Below are positions 1 to 5,828 of a stretch of DNA of 7,601 nucleotides, one piece after another. Position 1 is the first letter of the stretch. Each line of letters begins with the position of its first letter. The position numbers and the translations under genes are program-made. Where the stretch lies: assembly GCA_012515365.1 (NCBI GenBank), contig JAAYYM010000166.1, positions 1-7,601 of the forward strand, given 5' to 3'. The notes under the pieces are model-generated. The model had not been told where the DNA came from. It searched no databases and worked only from the letters and a program-made list of their open reading frames with translations. The stretch comes from Clostridia bacterium (GTDB lineage: Bacteria > Bacillota_A > Clostridia > Lachnospirales > Lachnospiraceae).

Positions 1-30
1 ACAGAACTCATAATTCTGAATGAATTTTAA
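1..30 (+). CDS. C-terminal tail of an unidentified plus-strand gene (partial)
   Basis: Frame 1 is open from the window edge to a TAA at 28-30 and would end in TELIILNEF. An intrinsic terminator on the same strand begins eight bases later, which suggests that a plus-strand gene ends here. Ten codons are too few to identify a family, and the frame choice is an inference: frame 3 also stays open until a TGA at 21-23. Confidence 0.3.
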   Translation, partial: TELIILNEF

Positions 31-37
31 AAGTAAG

Positions 38-66
38 AAATAGCAGACTAACCATCTGCTATTTTT
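38..66 (+). terminator. Intrinsic terminator of the gene entering from the left
   Basis: A 10-bp stem (38-47 with 55-64) closes a seven-base loop, and the T-run continues through 66 on the plus strand. The stem core is TAGCAGA/TCTGCTA. The A-rich left flank could let it work weakly on the minus strand as well. Confidence 0.75.
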
Positions 67-116
67 ATGCAAAAAAATAAACCAATTTAGGGGCGATTAT
101 CTTTCGTGTCTAACGC

Positions 117-149
117 AAAAAAATCCGAACACATTGCTGCATTCGGATT
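117..149 (-). terminator. Intrinsic terminator of tRNA-Leu
   Basis: Read on the minus strand, AATCCGAA (149-142) pairs with TTCGGATT (129-122) around a 12-base loop, and a T-run extends to 117. It begins 13 bases beyond the 3' end of tRNA-Leu, so it ends that transcript. Confidence 0.8.
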
Positions 150-161
150 CACACTTTATAC

Positions 162-245
162 TGCGGGAGAAGGGACTTGAACCCTCACTCGAATACACGA
201 ACTAGATCCTTAGTCTAGCCTGTCTGCCAATTCCAGCACTCCCGC
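162..245 (-). tRNA. tRNA-Leu, anticodon AAG
   Basis: The minus strand folds into an 84-nt class II tRNA. The acceptor stem is GCGGGAG/CTCCCGC with discriminator A. The short D-stem is CTG/CAG with a loop containing TTGGCAGA, as in leucine tRNAs. The anticodon stem is CTAGA/TCTAG around loop CTAAGGA. There is a long variable arm (TTCG/CGAG), and the T-stem GAGGG/CCCTT surrounds TTCAAGT. The anticodon AAG lies at 209-211 and reads CUU directly; if A34 becomes inosine it also reads CUC and CUA. CCA is not encoded, because the base after the discriminator is G. The gene has its own promoter upstream and a terminator downstream. Confidence 0.95.
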
Positions 246-282
246 GTTCCGTCGCTTTATTGTTGAATTACGCGACTAAAAT

Positions 283-311
283 ATAATACCATTTGTACGA
301 AAAAAAATCAA
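283..311 (-). promoter_or_regulatory. Sigma-A-type promoter of tRNA-Leu
   Basis: On the minus strand a -35 box TTGATT (311-306) is separated by 17 bases from a -10 box TATTAT (288-283). Transcription would start near 276, about 30 bases before the mature tRNA 5' end. The spacer begins with a T-run. The promoter lies just past the stop codon of the upstream acyltransferase gene. Confidence 0.65.
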
Positions 312-333
312 TCCTATTTTTATATTTTTTTTA

Positions 334-1533
334 TTATTTTTGTATTTTTTCTTTTTTCCGCATTATTAAGTCTTTAATTCCTCCTATAATCAGCTGATAA
401 AGCTTTTGATAGATCAAGGATGCCACCAGTGCACCTATAAAGGATAACAGAACCAACGGAATAAAAAACTTAAAAAAGGCTTCTCCTTCTTCTATGTAAC
501 GTTTTGCATAGTAATAAATGTACGCATCAAATATCCCGGCAAACAGATATATTTCAAGTGAAACTCCTGAAATAGCTTCCAATAGTCTGTTTATAAACCG
601 ATTCTTAATTTTAACATCATAAAAACATAAGAACAGAATCACTGCACAAATTACTACCGTAAAGGTATTATATCCATTATCTACGCCACCGAGAAAATCC
701 CATTTAAAGAATACATGTTTTGAATAAATATAAGATCCCGCTGCTTCTGCAACTACGATCAGCAATAGAATTATGCCTCCTATCCATTTCTTGATCTTAG
801 GCTGCTGTTCTCGAATATACGCACCGATGAAATAGTATGTCAAAGGATAAAGCATCTGCCAATAAGATGGTGCAACATAACGAACAATCGGATACAAATT
901 TGTGATAAACACCAATGATATAATCAGCCATTTTTTCTGTTTAAGAGTCAGTGCATGCCACATAACATTGAAAAATGGAGCCATAAGCATAAGTGCCACG
1001 TACATCCCCACATACCAGGCCATCTGATAGTTGAACAGATTACGCATTGCATCTCCAAAAGAATAAACCGTTCCATATAATTGATTGGAAGCAAATATTT
1101 TCAAAATAGATATTACAAAATAGGCCACCAATATCGGAATCAGGCTTTTGTAATGCGTAATTTCTAGTTTTTTATTAATTTTAAAATATCCGGTCAAAAG
1201 AATAAACAATGGAACGCATGTCATGAACAGCCATCGTGTGCATGTCATGACAAACATCGTCATTCCTTCCATCGGCACATAATAGTATCCACAGTTTAAA
1301 AAGAAATGTACACAGATCACAAATAAGGCTGCAATTGTTCTAACTAAATCGAGACCGGCGACTCGTTCCTTTTCTTTCTTTGTCTTTATACTCATATTTG
1401 TATTTGTATTCGTATTTATATCTGTATTTATATTCGCATTCATATCTGTATTCGTGTTTGTATTCGTATTTATATCTGCATTTATATCTGTATTTGTGTT
1501 TGATTGATTATTCTGAGTTTTAGTTACGTCCAA
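334..1533 (-). CDS. Membrane acyltransferase, acyltransferase-3 family, with repeat-rich N-terminal tail
   Basis: This is a polytopic membrane protein of the acyltransferase-3 family, enzymes that move acyl (often acetyl) groups onto surface sugars or other envelope molecules; its acceptor cannot be told from sequence. Counting from the TTG at 1531-1533, it has 399 residues. A low-complexity Asn/Thr/Asp/Ile tail covers about 12-46. GLDLVR (60-65) leads into the first membrane helix with the family's conserved His76. VPLFILLTGYF (107-117) matches the family's second conserved block. About nine further hydrophobic segments follow, and the end is Lys-rich and cytosolic. The start is uncertain. 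The TTG at 1533 has an AGGGG site nine bases upstream. The frame is open back to a TTG at 1599 that lacks a ribosome site. ATG 1393-1395 would give a normal-length enzyme of 353 residues but also lacks one. A well-placed ATG at 1641 is cut off by a TAA. No terminator hairpin was seen after the stop. Confidence 0.8.
   Translation of the reverse strand: MDVTKTQNNQSNTNTDINADINTNTNTNTDMNANINTDINTNTNTNMSIKTKKEKERVAGLDLVRTIAALFVICVHFFLNCGYYYVPMEGMTMFVMTCTRWLFMTCVPLFILLTGYFKINKKLEITHYKSLIPILVAYFVISILKIFASNQLYGTVYSFGDAMRNLFNYQMAWYVGMYVALMLMAPFFNVMWHALTLKQKKWLIISLVFITNLYPIVRYVAPSYWQMLYPLTYYFIGAYIREQQPKIKKWIGGIILLLIVVAEAAGSYIYSKHVFFKWDFLGGVDNGYNTFTVVICAVILFLCFYDVKIKNRFINRLLEAISGVSLEIYLFAGIFDAYIYYYAKRYIEEGEAFFKFFIPLVLLSFIGALVASLIYQKLYQLIIGGIKDLIMRKKEKIQK
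1396..1500 (-). repeat. Degenerate hexanucleotide repeat coding for an Asn-Thr/Asp-Ile tail
   Basis: These 105 bases are 35 codons made of diverged hexamers (AATACA, AATACG, GATATA and AATGCA types on the minus strand). They encode alternating Asn-Thr, Asp-Ile and Asn-Ala pairs. A longer block, Asp-Ile-Asn-Ala/Thr, recurs several times. The unit length is a multiple of three, so gain or loss of a unit would keep the frame and only change the length of the cytosolic tail before the first membrane helix. Confidence 0.85.
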
Positions 1534-1620
1534 ATTAATTTTCCCCTGATTCTTTATGATAGATGGATATGATACCAGCCATCTTATATTTTGTTGCAAA
1601 TTTGCTATTTTATTTCTGGA

Positions 1621-1654
1621 TTAGTCGATCCGTTTTTGCATTAGAATATCCTCT
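1621..1654 (-). other. Shine-Dalgarno plus six-codon frame in register with the acyltransferase, ended by TAA
   Basis: On the minus strand AGAGGA (1654-1649) sits seven bases before an ATG (1641-1639). The frame reads MQKRID and then TAA at 1623-1621. This ATG is exactly 14 codons upstream of, and in register with, the open frame that continues into the acyltransferase. It looks like the ancestral start of that gene with a nonsense change at codon 7. A short translated leader is an alternative. Confidence 0.55.
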
Positions 1655-1673
1655 TAAATCTCATTAGTATTTC

Positions 1674-1702
1674 TTGACTTTTCACATGAATTAAGATAGA
1701 AT
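1674..1702 (+). promoter_or_regulatory. Sigma-A promoter of tRNA-Pro
   Basis: TTGACT (1674-1679) and TAGAAT (1697-1702) are separated by exactly 17 bases, close to the sigma-A consensus. Transcription would begin near 1709, only about six bases before the mature tRNA. Confidence 0.85.
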
Positions 1703-1714
1703 ACATATTGCTAA

Positions 1715-1789
1715 CGGGGTGTGGCTCAGTTTGGTTAGAGCGCCGTCTTAGGGAGGCGGAGGCCGCTAGTTCGAATCTAGTCACTCCGA
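1715..1789 (+). tRNA. tRNA-Pro, anticodon AGG
   Basis: The 75-base sequence folds into a standard cloverleaf. The acceptor stem is CGGGGTG/CACTCCG with one G-U pair and discriminator A; the C1-G72 pair and A73 are typical of bacterial tRNA-Pro. The D-stem is GCTC/GAGC. The anticodon stem CCGTC/GGCGG surrounds loop TTAGGGA. The T-stem GCTAG/CTAGT surrounds TTCGAAT. The anticodon AGG is at 1750-1752 and reads CCU; as inosine it would also read CCC and CCA. CCA is not encoded. Confidence 0.95.
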
Positions 1790-1797
1790 TTAAAATG

Positions 1798-1824
1798 AAC
1801 ATCATACTTTGTATGGTGTTTTTT
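1798..1824 (+). terminator. Intrinsic terminator of tRNA-Pro
   Basis: AACATCATAC (1798-1807) pairs with GTATGGTGTT (1811-1820) over ten base pairs around a TTT loop, and T's continue to 1824. It lies nine bases after the tRNA. On the minus strand the hairpin is followed by CATTTTAA, so it might also weakly end transcription coming from the PPTase gene, which has no clear terminator of its own. Confidence 0.8.
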
Positions 1825-1893
1825 CTCTATATATAGTTCTATATATTGTACTTGTTTTTACTCCAAAAATGACTTTTTATTTTTTTTTCATCA

Positions 1894-2550
1894 TTATTTC
1901 CCACTTGTCACCATAACTAATTCAGTCTCTTTGATGTCTTTATGTTCGCTGCAGACACCAATCTTATATCCTTCGATTTCATTAAATATCTTGCCAAAGT
2001 ACTGACCATTTGTGATGCTCTGGCAATAACTGATCATATCCTCCTGCATCAGTATTTCAAAAGAATCCATTGGCAGCTGCATGCCAAGTCCAAGTGTCTT
2101 CATAAAGCTCTCTTTCAATACCCAGTATTGATAAAAAAGATCCAGACGACCTTCCTCACTTTCTGAGCACTTATGAATATCCAGATACTCCTTCCTCGTA
2201 AAAAAACGTCTTGCAATCTGATCGGAAATTGGTCTGATCACTTCGATATCTACGCCAACAGGCAACAGATCAACAGCACACACCGCATATGCCCCGGAGT
2301 GCGAAAGATTAAAATGATATTGCGGATAGTCAGGCAGATATGGTTTTCCATCCTTAAGAATACCCAGATTAAGCGGAAATCTAATAGATTCATCCATCAT
2401 ATGAAGAATATGATTCAGGAGAAATTCTGCACACAAAGAACGTTTTCTGTCTTCTTCGAAATGAAGTTTATCAACTCGTTCGAGTCGTTCGTTTGAGATA
2501 TGTGTAAGATCGATCTCTATATCATTGATATTTGCAGCTGCAATAATCAT
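1894..2550 (-). CDS. Sfp-type 4'-phosphopantetheinyl transferase
   Basis: This enzyme moves the 4'-phosphopantetheine arm of coenzyme A onto a serine of a carrier protein, converting ACP, PCP or similar domains to their active form in the cytosol. The 218 residues fit the two-lobed, single-chain Sfp/Gsp class rather than the roughly 120-residue AcpS class. FNLSHSG (80-86) precedes the metal-binding motif GVDIE (99-103, Asp101 and Glu103). FFTRKEY (116-122) follows, then WVLKESFMK (143-151) with Lys146, Glu147 and Lys151. These are the family's expected magnesium and CoA-binding residues, so it looks active. The start ATG has an AAGGGA-like ribosome site about seven bases upstream. It begins 61 bases after the HD-GYP/GGDEF gene, with no promoter or terminator between, so co-transcription is likely. 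No NRPS or PKS is visible, so its carrier partner is unknown. Confidence 0.9.
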   Translation of the reverse strand: MIIAAANINDIEIDLTHISNERLERVDKLHFEEDRKRSLCAEFLLNHILHMMDESIRFPLNLGILKDGKPYLPDYPQYHFNLSHSGAYAVCAVDLLPVGVDIEVIRPISDQIARRFFTRKEYLDIHKCSESEEGRLDLFYQYWVLKESFMKTLGLGMQLPMDSFEILMQEDMISYCQSITNGQYFGKIFNEIEGYKIGVCSEHKDIKETELVMVTSGK

Positions 2551-2611
2551 TGTAACTTCCCTTCTTTAGTCACACGGTACTAGTCCGGACTGATATATTT
2601 CCAAATTAGTC

Positions 2612-4372
2612 CTAGTCCAAATCGGTGCAAAATGCATAATTATTCTTTCCATTCTTCTTGATCTTATAGAGACCAATGTCAGCATTTTTGTAAAGTGCGT
2701 CAAAGCTTCTGCCGTTCTCAGGTGAAACTGCGATGCCGATTGAAGCAGAGATTTCTACATTCTTCCCCTTATGTGTCACAATCCTGTGCGTCATATCAAC
2801 AATGCGCTGTGCTGTTTCAGACAAGGCTCTGCGGTCCGTCACACCCTCAAAAAATACGATAAACTCATCTCCACCCAGGCGACAGACAAGATCCTGTTCC
2901 CGTACTGCTTTTTTCAGGGTACGTGTGAAATCAATCAACGTCGAATCTCCCACCGCATGCCCAAAGCAATCATTGACCAGCTTGAAATTATCCAAATCAA
3001 TGATGAAAAAGGTTCCTTTATTTCTTTGATCCATTAGATACTCATCGACTTGAACCTTAGCATCCTCACGATTTTCAAGTCCTGTCAGTGGATCCTTGCT
3101 TGCAAGTGATTTGGCAAGAGAAGTAAACTCCGTAATGACACGTCTGAGCAGATCTTCCCTCTCAGAATTCTTATGTAGCAAAGCTGTAATACTGTTCTCT
3201 TCTTCCTCCGTACCCTCTTCTATCATCTCTATCATAACATCGACAAGCTGTGGATCAAACTGGGTTCCACGACCTGCCAGCAGCTGTTCAATAGCATTTA
3301 CTGCATTTCCTCTTCTACGATAGGCACGATTGGATGTAATAGCATCATATGCGTCAGCGACACAGATAATACGCGCCTCAATCGGGATTTCTTTTCCCTT
3401 AAGCCCCTCATAGTAGCCGGTTCCATCATACCATTCATGATGATATTCCGCTGCCTCCTTCGCATGCGTCATCAATGTCATATCCTTTAGAATATCAGCA
3501 CCCGTCAGTACATGATTTCTCATGACCCGCTGTTCTTCTTCGGTTAACTCTTCTTTCTTATTTAATATTTTCTCCGGTATTCTAATTTTCCCGATATCAT
3601 GTAACAGGGCAATCTGATACAGATTTTTTAGTTCTTTTTCACTCCACCCAAGCCTTTGTGCGATTCTGACAGAATACTCAGCAACGCGGACAGAGTGTTT
3701 CTTTGAAAACGTATCCTTTGCATCTACTGTATTGGCAATTGCTATGATAGATTGCGTTGTGAGCTCCTCGACCTTTTTCTTTTCTTCGATCAGGGCTTCT
3801 TCACTTTTGACGCGGTACTGTTCCTGGGAAATCTGGTAGCGTGTAAGCTCAAACTGCACCAGCATAAGAATAATCCATATAAAAACAAAAAAGCTGCTGT
3901 AAATCACATAACTAAAAAGCAGAATTTCACTATCATATTGTGTCATTTGAGAAATAAGCAGATATCCTGTAATCAGGGAAAACGCATTAATCAAAGAGCC
4001 CCAGACAACACCTGCAGAAAATAGTGTAACTTCCATTGTAAGTAAAAGAAACAGACAAAAAAACGCATAATTCATGCTGTTTGTTCCAAAACTTAGATTG
4101 ATCAGAATGCTGCCCCATATACACACTGACAGCAGTATAGAAACGACCAAAGGTTCCTTCCAAATCCATAATATTATATGAAACAGAAGAAAAACAAAAG
4201 CAAAGATCAACAAATTAAGCTGATCTGCCTGACTTCGACTAGCGAAAAAACTTAACGTAAAACAAATCACAGCAAGTAATGCTGTGATAACTCTAAGTAA
4301 TCTTGCCTTTTCCAGCTTGACAAAAGGATAAGATTCTGTGGCTATCAGCTCTCTAAACGTGCATTCTACCAA
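2612..4372 (-). CDS. Membrane HD-GYP phosphodiesterase / GGDEF diguanylate cyclase fusion
   Basis: This 586-residue membrane protein carries both opposing c-di-GMP modules. Six hydrophobic helices lie within about 25-175 and probably form the sensor. A charged, coiled-coil-like linker spans about 176-205. The HD-GYP domain (about 206-390) has His226, HDIGK (258-262), His287, HHEWYDGTGY (311-320) and VADAYDAIT (338-346), so the metal ligands are present. The usual GYP triplet reads GYY (319-321). The GGDEF domain (about 410-583) has DPLTGLENR (427-435), the active site GGDEF (500-504), and an inhibitory RxxD site (REQD, 491-494) exactly five residues before it. It may therefore both make and degrade c-di-GMP; which activity dominates cannot be told. 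The start is TTG, chosen because GGGGTG lies eight bases upstream and the promoter is close by. Two stop codons, TAG and TAA, occur in tandem at the end. Confidence 0.92.
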   Translation of the reverse strand: MVECTFRELIATESYPFVKLEKARLLRVITALLAVICFTLSFFASRSQADQLNLLIFAFVFLLFHIILWIWKEPLVVSILLSVCIWGSILINLSFGTNSMNYAFFCLFLLLTMEVTLFSAGVVWGSLINAFSLITGYLLISQMTQYDSEILLFSYVIYSSFFVFIWIILMLVQFELTRYQISQEQYRVKSEEALIEEKKKVEELTTQSIIAIANTVDAKDTFSKKHSVRVAEYSVRIAQRLGWSEKELKNLYQIALLHDIGKIRIPEKILNKKEELTEEEQRVMRNHVLTGADILKDMTLMTHAKEAAEYHHEWYDGTGYYEGLKGKEIPIEARIICVADAYDAITSNRAYRRRGNAVNAIEQLLAGRGTQFDPQLVDVMIEMIEEGTEEEENSITALLHKNSEREDLLRRVITEFTSLAKSLASKDPLTGLENREDAKVQVDEYLMDQRNKGTFFIIDLDNFKLVNDCFGHAVGDSTLIDFTRTLKKAVREQDLVCRLGGDEFIVFFEGVTDRRALSETAQRIVDMTHRIVTHKGKNVEISASIGIAVSPENGRSFDALYKNADIGLYKIKKNGKNNYAFCTDLD

Positions 4373-4426
4373 TTTGTTTTCACCCCATGCAGTTCATTCT
4401 GTTCGAACTACAACCCAATATAATTC

Positions 4427-4455
4427 ATTATAACAAGACAATTTCATTCTGTAAA
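4427..4455 (-). promoter_or_regulatory. Extended -10 promoter of the HD-GYP/GGDEF-PPTase operon
   Basis: On the minus strand TTTACA (4455-4450) and a perfect TATAAT (4432-4427) are 17 bases apart, and TGT directly before the -10 box forms an extended -10 element. Transcription would start near 4420, leaving a leader of about 48 bases before the TTG start at 4372. Confidence 0.8.
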
Positions 4456-4528
4456 GCAGCAACACCTCAACTATCATCCTTTATACACAATGCTTCAACG
4501 CTCACCCTTTGACCAGCATGAAATGAAC

Positions 4529-4562
4529 AAAAAAAGGATGAGGTCATTTCCTCATCCTTTTT
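4529..4562 (-). terminator. Intrinsic terminator of the infC-rpmI-rplT operon
   Basis: AAAGGATGAGG pairs with CCTCATCCTTT (4560-4550 with 4543-4533 on the minus strand) around a six-base loop. Flanking A/T pairs extend the stem to 13 bp. A T-run reaches 4529. It starts about 30 bases after the rplT stop codon and separates that operon from the HD-GYP promoter. The symmetrical A/T flanks would allow some activity in both directions. Confidence 0.9.
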
Positions 4563-4590
4563 CTACATAAGTAATATCATTTTACTCTAA

Positions 4591-4947
4591 TTATGCAATT
4601 TTACTTTTTGCAAGCTCTGCAAGTGTTGTAAATCCTTCAGCATCATTAACAGCCATTTCAGCAAGCATTTTTCTATTGATATCAACTTCAGCAAGCTTTA
4701 ATCCGTAGATCATTTTGCTGTATGATAATCCGTTCATTCTTGCTGCCGCATTGATACGTGCGATCCATAACTGTCTGAACTGACGCTTTCTTTCTTTTCT
4801 TCCTGCATAGGATGATGTCAGCGCTCTCATAACAGACTGTTTTGCAACTCTGTATTGGTTAGAACGTGCTCCTCTGTATCCTTTTGCTAACTTTAATACT
4901 CTATTATGTTTCTTTTTAGCGTTTACTCCGCCTTTAATTCTTGCCAT
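4591..4947 (-). CDS. rplT: Large ribosomal subunit protein bL20
   Basis: bL20 is an early-binding 23S rRNA protein needed for assembly of the large subunit, and in many bacteria it represses its own operon. The 118 residues match the usual length. The basic RNA-binding extension is visible from [20 protein letters not shown] through KGYRGARS (23-30), and the conserved core includes [20 protein letters not shown] (58-77) and the [12 protein letters not shown] region. An AGGAGG site lies nine bases upstream of the ATG. It is the last gene of the operon, 31 bases after rpmI and followed by a strong terminator. Confidence 0.98.
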   Translation of the reverse strand: MARIKGGVNAKKKHNRVLKLAKGYRGARSNQYRVAKQSVMRALTSSYAGRKERKRQFRQLWIARINAAARMNGLSYSKMIYGLKLAEVDINRKMLAEMAVNDAEGFTTLAELAKSKIA

Positions 4948-4978
4948 TTCTTAATTCCTCCTATCGCTTTTCGTATTC

Positions 4979-5176
4979 TTACAGATATGGTACAAGCTTC
5001 TTCATGTTTGATACATTTGTTGCATCTGTGATAGCTGCTTGTCTTAAATTTCTCTTTGTCTTAGCAGATTTCTTAGTTAAGATATGGCGTTTGTAAGCTT
5101 TGTTTCTTTTTAACTTTCCTGTACCTGTTACTTTGAAACGCTTTGCTACCGATCTGTTTGTCTTAATTTTTGGCAT
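4979..5176 (-). CDS. rpmI: Large ribosomal subunit protein bL35
   Basis: This small basic ribosomal protein has 65 residues, the standard bL35 length. It shows the family's [20 protein letters not shown] opening (1-20), a Lys/Arg-rich middle, and the closing LVPYL. A strong GGAGGAG ribosome site precedes the ATG by about eight bases. It sits between infC (64 bases upstream) and rplT (31 bases downstream), the conserved order of this operon. Confidence 0.98.
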   Translation of the reverse strand: MPKIKTNRSVAKRFKVTGTGKLKRNKAYKRHILTKKSAKTKRNLRQAAITDATNVSNMKKLVPYL

Positions 5177-5240
5177 TGTACTTCTCCTCCTGATTACTCT
5201 GATTTACATCAATCTATTTAAACATTGTCGCAATGTGTTC

Positions 5241-5750
5241 TTAACTGCGTTTTTCGGTTAAAAACATTGCCATGTTACGACCTTCGACCTTTGCAGGTTT
5301 TTCGATAATCGCAATATCAGCAAGTGCCTCTGCAAATTCATCCAGTAAATGCTTGCTTGCATGCATATGTGCCATCTCTCTGCCGCGGAAACGTAATGTA
5401 ACCTTCACTTTGTCTCCTTTGGATAAGAACTTTCTGGCTGCGCTGATCTTTGTATTTAAATCATTTGTGTCAATATTGGGTGACATTCTGATCTCTTTAA
5501 CATCGATTACCTTCTGCTTCTTTCTGGCATCTTTCTCTTTTCTTGCCAGTTCATATCTGTACTTACCGTAATCTACAATTTTACATACAGGCGGCTGTGC
5601 TGTCGGTGCGATCTTTACCAGATCCAGACCTGCTTCCTCTGCCATCTGTAGTGCTTCCTTTGCAGACACAACTCCTAGCTGTTCTCCGTCTCCCCCGACC
5701 AGACGTACTTCCTTGTCTCTGATCTGTTCATTAATCATTAATTCGCTAAT
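5241..5750 (-). CDS. infC: Translation initiation factor IF-3, AUU start
   Basis: IF3 binds the 30S subunit, prevents premature 50S joining and rejects non-canonical start codons. The N-domain shows MINEQIRDKEVRLV, the EQLG and DLVKI blocks, and the linker motif VCKIVDYGKYRYE. The C-domain begins at KEIRMSPNI and includes KVTLRFRGREM. I placed the start at ATT (5748-5750), giving 169 residues that begin ISELMINEQ. GGAGGTG (5758-5764) is seven bases before this ATT but 19 bases before the first ATG (5736-5738), which is too far. AUU starts are known in infC of other bacteria, where IF3 limits its own synthesis by discriminating against that codon. An ATG-started product of 165 residues is the alternative. 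The gene opens the infC-rpmI-rplT operon and is preceded by a leader with an attenuator. Confidence 0.95.
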   Translation of the reverse strand: MSELMINEQIRDKEVRLVGGDGEQLGVVSAKEALQMAEEAGLDLVKIAPTAQPPVCKIVDYGKYRYELARKEKDARKKQKVIDVKEIRMSPNIDTNDLNTKISAARKFLSKGDKVKVTLRFRGREMAHMHASKHLLDEFAEALADIAIIEKPAKVEGRNMAMFLTEKRS

Positions 5751-5757
5751 AACGTTA

Positions 5758-5764
5758 CACCTCC
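5758..5764 (-). promoter_or_regulatory. Shine-Dalgarno sequence that fixes the infC AUU start
   Basis: The sequence GGAGGTG is a full match to the anti-Shine-Dalgarno core and lies seven bases from ATT 5750-5748. No ATG, GTG or TTG in the infC frame lies at a workable distance. The ATG inside TATATGGAGG is in another frame and meets TAA after three codons. Confidence 0.8.
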
Positions 5765-5798
5765 ATATAGAAATACTCTCAAGTTTCTCATGTTACAC

Positions 5799-5828
5799 AA
5801 AAAAAGTGGATAGCCATAGACCATCCAC
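5799..5828 (-). terminator. Intrinsic terminator (attenuator) inside the infC leader
   Basis: On the minus strand GTGGATGGTC (5828-5819) pairs with GGCTATCCAC (5815-5806) over ten pairs, including two G-U pairs, around a TAT loop. Seven T's follow (5805-5799). It lies downstream of the operon promoter and upstream of infC, so it must be read through or prevented for the operon to be expressed. Confidence 0.85.

Noticed and set aside
1396..1500. Repeat array considered as a CRISPR or intergenic tandem repeat
   Set aside because: Units are only six bases and diverged, with no spacers, and they lie in register within an open coding frame.
1546..1590. Short ATG frame MAGIISIYHKESGEN on the minus strand upstream of the acyltransferase
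   Set aside because: It is only about 15 codons, out of register with the enzyme, and has no Shine-Dalgarno sequence.
1942..2496. Plus-strand open frames opposite the PPTase gene
   Set aside because: They have no recognisable features, and the minus-strand frame has all Sfp-family motifs.
2733..3323. Plus-strand open frames opposite the HD-GYP/GGDEF gene
   Set aside because: They lie antisense to a gene with clear motifs, show no domain or convincing ribosome site, and are shadows of its codon use.
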